Shown here in pieces: positions 1 through 9,823 of a DNA stretch of 64,000 bases (position 1 is its first letter; each line of letters begins with the position of its first letter). The notes under the pieces were generated by a model that made no database searches, had not been told where the DNA came from, and saw nothing but the letters and a program-made list of their open reading frames with translations. This DNA comes from Perognathus longimembris pacificus (lineage: Eukaryota; Chordata; Mammalia; Rodentia; Heteromyidae). Made by a program: the position numbers and the translations under genes. The stretch lies in the NCBI RefSeq assembly GCF_023159225.1, contig NC_063174.1:43392191-43456190 (forward strand), given 5' to 3'.

Positions 1-436
1 GCAAGCTTTGCAATACTCCTGGCCAGGCTCCGACCTCACCCCTCTTTACAGCTACACAGCTAACAAGTGGCAAGCAATAAAGGAATCTGAAGTGTTGGTT
101 GTCAACCGCACCCTAGCCTAGCTGGGACCCTTAATCCCACACCTGGCCAAGCCAATCTAGCTGGTGACTCCACCTCTACTCTCCTATATACTCTGTCCTC
201 CACACCTTCACCAAGGGAACTCAGCCCCTTCTGCTCAGACCACTATAGTTGCCTCCACTGCAGTGGTCTATCTAGCCTTGACTGCATAGCCGTACCCTCT
301 AGGGAGCTCTTAAAAGCCAGTGCTCTGGCCACACCCAGGACTAATTCCAAGACCTACTCCCTGGGTGTCTGGGGGAATTAGGCCCTCCCCTGCCCACCCT
401 CGCCAGCCATTTCTAAAGCTCCCCGACGGATGGCAA

Positions 437-437
<1 letters not shown>
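1..437. other. Unique-looking intergenic sequence
   Basis: No coding exon, known repeat or RNA gene is recognised. By synteny, the gene CIPC would lie beyond the left edge. Confidence 0.4.

Positions 438-484
<47 letters not shown>
438..484 (+). repeat. (TG)n microsatellite
   Basis: An uninterrupted TG/GT dinucleotide array of about 23 copies. Confidence 0.98.
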
Positions 485-486
<2 letters not shown>

Positions 487-1124
487 AAGTCAAGAAGAGA
501 CCCTAGAACTGGGAAGGGAATTGGGAGGGGGCAGGGGAGCGGGCAGTATTTCCCCACCATGCAATCTGATCAGAAACAAGTCATCACTAGCGAGAAAGGC
601 AGAGCTGACCACCACCCCGCCCCCTGCATTTTTAACAGGATCCCCAGGGGGTGCAGGATTGCGGGGACATTACGAAATGCTTTGCCCCATACAGCTCTCA
701 TTTAATTCCCACACTCCCCACGGCTGTCCTGCCTCCCCCCCCCCTTTCCTCCCCCATCCCTCCCAACCACAGAAAACCTCCAAACCTTGACCCTAAGCCA
801 GAGGAAGAAGGGAGGGGAGAAGACTCCAGAGCGCGGGAGGAGTGGGGCCCTCAGGGAGGAGAGCAAGGTGGGGTGCCCTGCAACTTCCCGTGGGAGGGGG
901 AGGGCTGGAGCTGGGAGCAGGCCCTGAGGAGTGCGCAGTGGCCCTCGCCCCTCCAGGACGCCGGTTCCGGGGACGGGGTTCAGGGCGTGGGACCTTCTCC
1001 CTCTCTCCCTGCTGAGGCCTTCAGAGGCTTGCTCCGCAGGGCGCGGCGGGCGGCAGCGCCCTCTCCTGGCGGGCTCGAGCACGGCAGGGGCAGCCGGCCG
1101 CCTCCCTTTGCTCCACCCCTGCGT
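485..1124. other. GC-rich intergenic sequence
   Basis: Purine- and C-rich unique DNA with a moderate CpG content at 930-1100. No supported ORF is present. A CTCF-like motif lies inside (1056-1069). Confidence 0.4.
1056..1069 (-). promoter_or_regulatory. CTCF-like motif
   Basis: The minus strand reads CCAGGAGAGGGCGC, which fits the core CCASYAGRKGGCRS except at the fifth base. Occupancy is inferred only. Confidence 0.4.
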
Positions 1125-1262
1125 GCAGATAACTGTTGGAGGTTCTGTGGGCCTCAGAGTACGCATTGTTTCCTGTAATTTAATTCTGCCTCCTGAAAGA
1201 GCTGCTAATTAGATCTATTAATTACCCGGTGCATGGAGGGAAATTTCCATACGCTGTCCTGG
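1125..1262. promoter_or_regulatory. Candidate conserved non-coding element with homeodomain sites
   Basis: A balanced-composition island between GC-rich flanks, with AATTTAATTC, CTAATTAGAT and TTAATTACCC in 60 bp, then a GGAAATTTCC palindrome. Non-repetitive. Conservation is inferred from appearance. Confidence 0.35.
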
Positions 1263-2845
1263 ATGCTGCGCTCTCGGTGGACAGGCCTGGCCCCTTCCTC
1301 GGTCTCCTTGCTCTGGTCCCCCTCAGCCCTCCCCCCCCCCCACAAGCCTTGCAGTCTTTTGGCGAGTGCTAGAATAGCATTTCCATGCCGCAGGCGACCT
1401 GGCCATTCCCACTCGTCAAAATCAAATGCATGTTCTTTCTTCTCAGCAGGCGTCCCGGCTCTGTGGCCACATCTGCGCTTAGCGCCATTCCTGCCCTCTC
1501 TCCCCTGTCCACAGCTGGACACCGCAGGGGGAGATGTGGGAGCTAAGCTCGGTGGTCCAGGCCACACAGGACAGCCAGGGCGCTGTCAAGATTAGAACTC
1601 AGCCTTCCTGAAGCTGGACATTTCAGAATCGCAAACAGGCAAGGGACAAACTGGGTAGCTCTGTGTGGGATGGTGGAGAGGGGCGAGTCCATAGCAAAGC
1701 AGAATCTGCTTGCCCCTGAGGGGGGGGAGGTCATGCCCACAGCTCGGGACCACTGGACAGGTAATCTTTTCAGGATGCTGGAAACTTGTGAGCCACCTGC
1801 TTAGTTTTGCCCACTGAACGTCTCCATGCGGTTCGTGCAGAAGTAGCCAGGTGGCGCAGGCCCACTGCTCCTGGAGCCTCCTTCCCTGCCGAGTGCGCAT
1901 GCCTGGGACCCCTCCCCTCCCCCCCCTCAAGTCACCCATTCACAAAGCTGCTGGCCCGTCTCTAAACTAGCTGCCAGGCAGGAAAGGAAAACAGCCTCAT
2001 TTCAAGGTATTTAGCTACGAAATACCTCCCCGAACTTGGAATTATTTTTAGGAAGATATTAATGGTGGGGATTTCAGGCATCACAAGCAGACTGGAGAGG
2101 GGGCATTTGGGGACAGAAAGCCTGGGGAAGAGCCCACACATGGAACTGCCTTGTGTCTGGAAGGTCTGGCAGAGTGCTCTGCTTTGCCATGGTTCCAAAG
2201 CAGTGCCCAGCTCCCAGCCGGCAATGCTTAGCACCGACCCCATCCTCTGAGGGGGGGGGGACCTGAGTGTGTGAGCCCCTCCACCTGCTATGCCGTGGCC
2301 CTTCAGAATGTTGTCTTTCCTAATGTGGTAGAGAGGCTTGCGTAGGTGCTTCTCTTGCAGCCCGCAGTGGTCTGTGTGCACCCCCTTCCCCCACTGGTCT
2401 GCTGGAGTAGATTGGAGATGGTCTGACTCTGCTGGCCCTCTGGCCCCATCCGGTCCCTTCTAAGAGCACCTTGGCCCTGTCTGAGAGGGCTGTAAAGCTC
2501 TAGAGCCTTTTCCCTGGCTTGTATCAAAGTGGTCCCAGGCTGAATTGTCATTACGCCTCCAGATACCCCACCCCCATTCTGGGGAACAAGCTGTTTCCCC
2601 CCCCATCTCTCTCCTCCCCCCCCCCAAGTCCCTGCCTTCACCTGCAGAAGCACCATGAACAACTGACAGTCGCTCTGACACCCAGAGGCAGAGCCTACAT
2701 GTTTTCTGTGTCCTCCGGCGCCCATTACAGTGCTCAAGGTCTGGATTTAATGAATGAGTCAATGAATTATTGAGTAAAATTTGACTCCGGGTTACTTTTC
2801 AGCAGGGAATTTATTGGGTTTCTATGATAAAAAGTGTTGAAAAGA
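1263..2845. other. Intergenic sequence, no feature recognised
   Basis: Mostly unique DNA with short C or G homopolymers (about 1329, 1718, 2249, 2596, 2618). Another AT-rich, possibly conserved patch sits at 2035-2085. No splice-supported ORF is seen. Confidence 0.4.
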
Positions 2846-2847
2846 CA

Positions 2848-3065
2848 GGCTAGAGGAGGTAGGTTTGAAGCCCAGCTCTGCCACTGACTAGCTTAGTTAT
2901 ATAACATCCCCGTGCCCCTGGCTCTTTACCTGGAAAATGGGGTTCTAGTAGAATCTGCCTCATAGGGTGGCTAGAAGGAATAAATGAGAGAATACAAGTG
3001 ACACAGGTGAACAGGGGGGGGCTGGTAGGGAGTGGATACTTGGTAAATGTTGGCCTTTATTACTC
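2848..3065 (+). repeat. MIR SINE
   Basis: Contains the MIR core: GCTCTGCCACTGACTAGC, then CTGGAAAATGGG, then CTCATAGGGTGGCTAGAAGGA. Divergent, as expected for this ancient family. Confidence 0.8.
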
Positions 3066-3879
3066 CTATTAAGTAGAATTCCTGCATGAATGGCCATGTC
3101 AGTGCCCTACACTGCCTCAGGGACTGGGGGCACCAAAGGATTCTGCCATCTCCATCTCTGCCCTCCAGGAGTAAGCAGTGCAGTTAGGAGACAAGACCCA
3201 CAGAAAGGAAGAGTTGCAGAGGCAGAGAGCTAGCTGCCCAGGGCAGTGGGGGTTGGAGGAAGGTTCCACAGGGGACCATTTGAGGAAAAGATTTATGGAG
3301 AATTGGAGAGGCCTAGTCTAAGGAAGGGTCATGTGGGGCCACCAGGTCATGTCCTGCAGAGGAAGCACCCAGGCAACTGCGTCTCCAGGCAAGAGGGGGG
3401 ACACTGACTATTAGGAAGAGTCCCTCCCTATACTTCCTGTGTCCAGTTCACTCCCACTCCAGGAAGCCATGTTGGTAGGAAGGCCTCCTTCCAGCTGTTT
3501 GCTGAGGCCACATAGGAAGGCCAAGGTGGTGGATAGCTTCCAAATGCCCCTCTCTGGGCACAGGAAGTCAGAAGGATCACAGATGGTTCTGGGTGAACTC
3601 TGCAGAAGCCTTGGACTTTCGCCCTCAGAAGTAGTCTCCAACTTGGAGGTCCCTATGGGTCATTTTAAAGACTCTGAGCTGGCGTGAGCTAGAGTTTTGT
3701 AAGATTAGGAGAAAGCGACAAGGTCCTGGGAGAGAACAACACAATGATAGAATCTCCAACTGTGGTTACATGTTGGATCTTCACACCCCAGCACTCCCCA
3801 ACCAGACTTGCAATTCCCAGAAGCCACAGGCATCTGGGCCCTTATGTGTCCCTCCTTCCTCTATTCCCATCGCCAGCCC
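3066..3879. other. Intergenic sequence, no feature recognised
   Basis: Unique-looking DNA. The open frames here are short and show no family similarity. Confidence 0.35.
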
Positions 3880-4150
3880 CGTTTGCTTGCCTGGCCCACT
3901 CCTATGCATCCCACTTGCTCCCAGGTGTTGCCTCCTTTGAGAAGCCTTCCAGTACACCCATGCTTTCCTCCAGACTTCTTGTAGCAGCTTGTCCTCCATC
4001 AGGATACTCAGGCCACAGAATCACAACTGTGCAATTTGTCCTCTTCCCTGTGAGCTCCTCAAGGTCTCATTCATCTTTGCTTTGCTAGCTCCTGGCAGCG
4101 TGCCTGGCACAGAGTCAGCATCAGTGAATGTTTGAAGAATGTGTGGAGTA
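3880..4150 (+). repeat. LINE-2 3' end fragment
   Basis: Typical L2 tail words: GAGAAGCCTTCC, then CTGTGAGCTCCTCAAGGTCTCATTCATCTTTG, then a CCTGGCACAGAGTCAGCA-like segment and GAATGTTTGAAGAATG. Confidence 0.75.
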
Positions 4151-4580
4151 GCTGCTCGGGCAACATGCAGTGAGAGGCGTAGCTCTGCTGCTCCTGATCT
4201 TAGTCCCTAATTCTAACCTCCATCCTCTCACCACCGCCAATGTTAGGCCAACATCAGGAACAGCTGAGTTCCACCCCTGGGTACCTCTTACACCCTCAGA
4301 ATAGGTTCCCCCAGTTAGGAGAGCAGACCCCTCTGCTTCACCTCCAACGCACTCAGATAAGGCAGGGCATCCTCGATCTCGCACATCCCTGCATGAGAAG
4401 CATCTCTCAGATCAAGTCTGGAAGAATGGCCAGAGCACGGTAGGCAGGAGATCACTCATGAGCAGTAAGGGCACTCAGAGGACTCGGGGTACAAAGAAGA
4501 CCCAGGGTATCTGGGGGCCAAGTGCCGGGTCAGCGATAAGGACAATCAGGTGTCTAGGGAAGGAAACCAGGCCTAGGAGT

Positions 4581-4583
<3 letters not shown>

Positions 4584-4645
<62 letters not shown>

Positions 4646-4646
4646 C
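4584..4646 (+). repeat. (TC)n microsatellite
   Basis: About 30 TC copies with one interruption near 4631. Confidence 0.98.
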
Positions 4647-4825
4647 CCTCTTCCCCACCCCTACCTCACCCCTATTCTAGATGGGAATATCAAGGCACTG
4701 GGAGCCAAATATCTGACTCCAGGCCCCAGCTGTGGGAAGCAGTGAGTTGTGTTCAATGTGTGGCCAGCAAATGTCCCCAGAGCCCCTTGCTCCATGCCAG
4801 GTAGCAGAGTAGTAAAGAATAATAG

Positions 4826-5030
4826 GCCAGGGACTGGGAATGTGGCTTAGCAACAGAGTGCTTGGTGCTTGCCTAGCATGCATGAAGTCCTGGGTTCAAT
4901 TCCTCAGTACTACATAAACAGAAAAAGCGGGAAGTGGCGCTGTGGACCAAGTGATAGAGTGCTAGCCTTGAGCAAAAGAGGCTCAGGGATGGGGCCCAGG
5001 CCCTGAGTTCAAGCCTGAGTTCCTGCCTGC
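4826..5030 (+). repeat. IDL-Geo-like dimeric SINE
   Basis: The left ID/tRNA-like monomer (GGGACTGGGAATGTGGCTTAG to CCTGGGTTCAATTCCTCAGT) is joined to the right monomer (GTGATAGAGTGCTAGCC, CCTGAGTTCAAGCC). Confidence 0.85.
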
Positions 5031-5199
5031 CTGTTCTTTGAAATTGCCCTTTTCCCCCTGTTCCAACCATCACAGCTATCTTGGACTCTCTTCTCAGCAC
5101 CATCGGATTGTGTCCCATTCTGAGAAGTACCTGTGGCATCATTCTCCTTAGCAGTCCACAGCCTGGTCTCCACCCAGCCCTTTGTTATATCTCCCTCAA

Positions 5200-5625
5200 A
5201 CATAGTATCTGTGTGTTATCAGCTCCCTCAGCCTCACTCCTCCCACCTCCTCCATCCTCTAAGGCCCCCCTTCGTGAAATCTAGCCTTGATCCTGTCACT
5301 CACTCCCTGGCTCTAACCTTCAGTGACTTCCTATTGGCTGTGGATTTCTTATCTTGGCAGTCAAAGATGCCAATTCTCAGCCTTAACACCTTGTTCCCTA
5401 TGTTCCAAGGTTCTAGGACCCTTGCCCCTATCTGAACAAACCCCTCTGGTTCCTCTTCATCTGCTGAAATCTGTCCATCCTTCCACACCTGCACACAGGG
5501 GCCCCTCCCCTTGTCCTGACAGCTGTCTGTGCCTTCTCCCTCCCTCAAAGAGCCTCTTCGTGGGCAAGAACTTCTCAGCCATGAACAGAGTGCTGGGCAC
5601 ACGAGATGAATAAGTGATGTAGAAC
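5200..5625 (+). repeat. Probable LINE-2 fragment
   Basis: L2-like word order: CTCACTCCCTGGCTCTAACCTT, CAGTGACTTCCTATTGG, then pyrimidine-rich text. Divergent, and the extent is uncertain. Confidence 0.45.
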
Positions 5626-5810
5626 AAGCAAATGAGCACAGCCTTGTGCTTTCTGTCTGTCAGCAACTGTTGGCCACCTACTATGTGCTTCACCTCTGCC
5701 AGGTACCAAGGATACAACAGAGGAAAGGGCAGGTGGGGTATCTGCCTGTATAGCAGCCCATGATGTAGGAGGTGCTGAAACCACACATCCATTCATCTGG
5801 AAGCTGGCTT

Positions 5811-5824
5811 GCTGGTTGCCTATT

Positions 5825-5886
<62 letters not shown>

Positions 5887-5963
5887 ATGCAGGCCGTGGT
5901 AACGCTGGTTGCCTATTGGTGTGTGTGTGTGTGTGTGTGTGTGTAGAATGCAGGCCATGGTAA
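5811..5963 (+). repeat. Minisatellite: tandem duplication containing a GT array
   Basis: The unit GCTGGTTGCCTATT + (GT)n + AGAATGCAGGCC.TGGTAAC occurs twice (5811-5903 and 5904-5963). The copies differ mainly in GT number (about 29 versus 12). Confidence 0.9.
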
Positions 5964-6299
5964 CACTGGCCTCAGCTGAAGGTTCTTTGATGATCCAGAG
6001 AGAATCAGCACGTTGTAATCACATTCCCTATCAGCCCAGGCCTGCTGTCTTTAGCATGCATTAGAGGCTAAGTCTGCTCACCTCAAAGCTCGCTCCTTCA
6101 TGGCCCTATGTCTTCCTGGCTGTCCCCAGGGGTCCTAGGGTTAGGGCCGAGCCTTGGTGAGCAGTCAGCTGGCCCTGATGAAGGAGCAGATGGAGTCTCT
6201 GTTTATTCTTCTCCTCACTGGCCCTCTGACCCGATGGCCTCAGCACACTCCAGCCCCACAAGACCCACTGCCAACCAGACAGCTCACAAGAGCTTAGCG

Positions 6300-8570
6300 A
6301 ATACAGTCTAAAATCACATATTTTATTGATGTTCTTCATCGACAATAATCATATGTGCAAATGCCCAAGTTCTACACCTCCCCACCTCCCCCAGGTCACC
6401 ACCCCCAGAGCGATGTTGAAGGAACCCACCTCTGTGGGTCCACCTTTTGCCTCCTTCTGGGGTGCCAGCTGTCATGCTGCTGAGCCTCCAGGAGGCTGGG
6501 CCTGGCAGGACCTGCTTCCAAACTTGAACTTCGGAGTCCAGAGAAAGCTCAGGTCTGCATTGTCCACACCTCCCCCCTCCTCAGCCTATCCCTGCAGCTC
6601 AAGCGTGACCCCAGACATGGGCGTGACCCCAGACACCCCCAGTGATTCCTTCCCCTCCAAGTGGTCTGTCCCGTGACCACCGAGATGGCAGAGTGACCAT
6701 TTGTCAACAGGGCGGGAGTCAGTGCATAGTGGCAAGGGACCCCTGATGGTGGGAATCTTGTCTTCCTGTGTGCCAGTGCCCGAGGCTTGGCCTGTAGTTG
6801 ATGCTTTATAAATATAGGCAAGATGAACAGAAGGGTAGACTGCATGAATGAATTCAGGGAGGGACTATGAGCAGTCCAGCTGCACTACATTAGCCCTCTA
6901 GGGGGGCGTGAAGGCAGGACCTAGGTAAAGTCTTCCTGGGCTCTGCTCAAGAACTCCAGGCATTGTGCAGCCGTGGCTGCCGTCCATGTGGCCACCTACT
7001 GGACACTGCAGGGGTGGGAGACAGCCCTGCTGCCTGTGTGGATGTCAGATTGGCCTCGGGACCCAGTCAGGAGGGGGAGACTTGTGTTGTTCCCCACTCC
7101 CTCATATGCCCCAGGGGTCTCTCTGGGTCTCAAAACACAAAACAGTGCCCACATCCAGAGATAATGACAGCGTTCGGATGGTCTGGCAATTGTGTTCTCA
7201 TATTCCAGTCATTGCTCCCAAATCTCCTCCCTCAAAGCTGAGCATGACCTGCAGGCATTGCTTCTTCCCCCACAGCTGCCCCTCCCTGACCTGACACACG
7301 GTTTCACCTCCCTACCCTCACATGCTGCCCCCACCCCAGCCACTTTTTAATATCTGGCTAGTCTTGTCCTCAGTGGCTGGTTCCTAAGCCTTTGGGAGAT
7401 TTTCAGACTCCTCCCAGGTCTACCCTATTGTCCAGGGACAGCAAATAGCTCTCAGGCATCTCTGCAGCTCTGGCCCTCGGGCCCAGCGGTGGTAAAGAAG
7501 ACGCAGGCTCTCTAAGCTCATCCAGAGCAAGGCTGTGCAGAAATCTCTTCCACAGCATGTCTGAGAGATAATTTCCTAGATCCTTTAAATGCCTCCAGCA
7601 GTGCGGCACCCACTCCCTCCCCAGGTAGCTTTCCAGCATAGAACAGCTTCAGCTGCTAGAATGTCCTTTATATAGGATGTAAATGAACCTGTTTGCCCCT
7701 TCTACTTCCCCCTCCCTTCAGCTTTCTTCTTCTATGTTCATCCCTTGCGCTCTTTCTCCCTCTCTCTCCCCCTCTCTCCTTTCCTCTCTCCATCTCTTTC
7801 TCTTCTGTGCAGCTATACAGTTTACATGCCCCTCTCATTTATCAGTAACTCCTCTTTCTCTCTCTCTTCTTCCTTTCCTAACACTTGACAAAAACCCGGA
7901 GGTTGGAGACTGAAGGCAGAGGCTGGAGGGATGCCCGGGAAAGAAAGCATCCAGCCAGGTCCTGGCCTATACTGAGGTGCCCATCTGAGACTGGGCAGTC
8001 AGGAAACAGCAATGAACAATAGCAAGCCATTAGTTGCTGCCTCCAGAGAAAGGACCTTGAGCCTGGGGGTAGACAGCAAGTGCCTGTGCTAGGTTCCTCC
8101 TCCCTGCCCTTCATCTGACGGGGGGTGGGGGGGATATGGACATACATACCCCCCACCAGCTCCCTAGTAGCTGGCAGAGCTGACTTGGTTGTCTCTCACA
8201 CATGACCATCGGAACATTTGCCAGTCTCTGGGTCCTGGAAGCAGCAGCAATGTGAGTGAAAGCTCAAGAAGGAGCTGTGTGGCATGAGACATGGTGGAGT
8301 GGATGGGCCAGGCAGAGGGGGAAGGGAAGAGATCTGCCAGGCAGAGGCATCTGAGTAGCCACCGGTTGGCTGGCTATGCCTGGATGGTCAGTTTTCCTCC
8401 TGGTCACCACCCATCAGCTAGCGCTGTTTCCTGTGGATTTGAAGACCCTGGAGTGGGCGAGAGGACCTTACCAGCCTGGAGTTGTAGTGGGGCATGGTGG
8501 AGACAAGGTGCCATGGTCTTATGTGCAGGAGGAATGGAGACGCAGGAACGATGACGACAGTGCCTGCCTG
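6300..8570 (-). other. ZDHHC22: Probable 3' UTR of ZDHHC22
   Basis: No further ORF follows the stop at 8571. The first AATAAA on the minus strand lies at 6327-6322, just after an AT-rich, unique-looking stretch (about 6310-6360). A second AATAAA is at 6207-6202. Ending near 6300 gives a 2.2 kb UTR and a gene span of about 10 kb, close to my memory of the human gene. The UTR holds a pyrimidine-rich tract (about 7740-7880 on plus) and a short tandem duplication at 6603-6638. The exact 3' end is inferred. Confidence 0.55.
6322..6327 (-). terminator. Candidate poly(A) signal of ZDHHC22
   Basis: AATAAA on the minus strand, inside an AT-rich stretch 2.25 kb past the stop codon. The alternative AATAAA at 6207-6202 could also be used. 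Confidence 0.5.
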
Positions 8571-8836
8571 CTACTTGTCCTGCTGCTTAGAGGTCTCACT
8601 TCCGACATTGAACATGGGGACCAGCAGGCCCAGCAACCATCTCTTTCCAAAGACCTCCTGCAAGTTCTTGCGCCAGGGCCGGGCACTCACTACCACCCCT
8701 TTTCGAGCCTGGTGGCGGGTCTGCCCCCGGAGGATCAACAGCAGCTGGTGGCAGCAGAAGCCGGCACAGGCCAGGCCCACGGCAAACCAGAGGTAGAGCA
8801 TGAGGATGACGAACATTTCAGAACCGAGGACAGCGC
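8571..8836 (-). CDS. ZDHHC22: ZDHHC22 last coding exon
   Basis: The acceptor is a C-rich tract ending CCGCAG (AG at 8838-8837). The first two bases complete the Gly codon split by the phase-1 intron. The exon encodes residues 176-263: the fourth membrane span (about 184-207), a Cys-containing juxtamembrane stretch GFCCHQ, a basic segment and the QQDK C-terminus before TAG at 8573-8571. The exon start coincides with a REST-type RE1 motif, annotated separately. Confidence 0.95.
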
Positions 8837-9760
8837 CTGCGGGGGGGAGGGGAGACACCAGCAGCTCTTTACACTCCGGCCACGTAGAGCGAGGATGCAA
8901 TCCTGGGCGAGGCGCTTTCTACTTCACCAGGGAGGGAGGGAGATTAATGAGATGGAAGCTGCATTTTGTAGCAATCTCAGCACTGCAGCCAGCCAGAGGA
9001 AGGATGAACTAGTTGCTACAACTTTTCATTAGTGCTGAGGTGAGAGGGGGAGAACTGGGAGACTGGGGAGAAGGGAAGGAAGTCTGGGAGCTCAGGTAGG
9101 AGAGTCCCCAGCTTCTCTAGACAAGATTGACTTAGGTGTTGTGCACATGCTTCCGTGGAGACAGACCTTCCCTCCATTTCAGGTTTTCTCTAGGAAAGAG
9201 AGAGGGGTGAGCTGAGGACCCTAGAGAGGCAACTGGCATCTAGGTAGCTGTCTAGACTTCAGCACTATCTCCCCGGGAGGCTGGGAAGTGACAGCATGAT
9301 TGAGAACAGGACCTCATCATCGAGAAGAAGAAGTCACAAGCTCTGCCTCAAGGGCAGCCCAGAACAGAGCACCGATTTAGGAGAATAATTCATTCATGAA
9401 TGTTAACCAGAGGACCAAAACATTCAGCCAGAGCTCTCCTGACACTCGGAGCTTGCTCAGGCTAGAAGAGAACCTCAAGGTGATCAGTGTGGTCCCTTAC
9501 TGTAGGGCAATATCACCCTACACTCCTCTAAACCAAGCACTTGCTATGATCAGTTTTAAACATGACACACTCTTTCAGAGTTTGGGTGGTTGGTCTGTGG
9601 TGGGTTTGCTGGGTAAATGAATGTAAGTTTCTTGTCCTCTCTGGGATGTAGTTAGCTCATCTGGGTGTAAAAAATGACTTCGTGGGGTTGCAGGATGGAT
9701 AAACAGGGCACATAGGAGTGAACATTCTGGTTTTCACTCAGTGCAACACTCCCTTGCCAG

Positions 9761-9823
<63 letters not shown>

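Noticed and set aside
8837..8900. ATG-extended form of the last ZDHHC22 exon as a separate 109-residue protein
   Set aside because: The added N-terminal residues are intron sequence upstream of a good splice acceptor. The joined two-exon frame gives the full-length family protein.
8376..9032. 218-residue plus-strand ORF
   Set aside because: It is antisense to the last ZDHHC22 coding exon. The minus-strand frame is the real gene.
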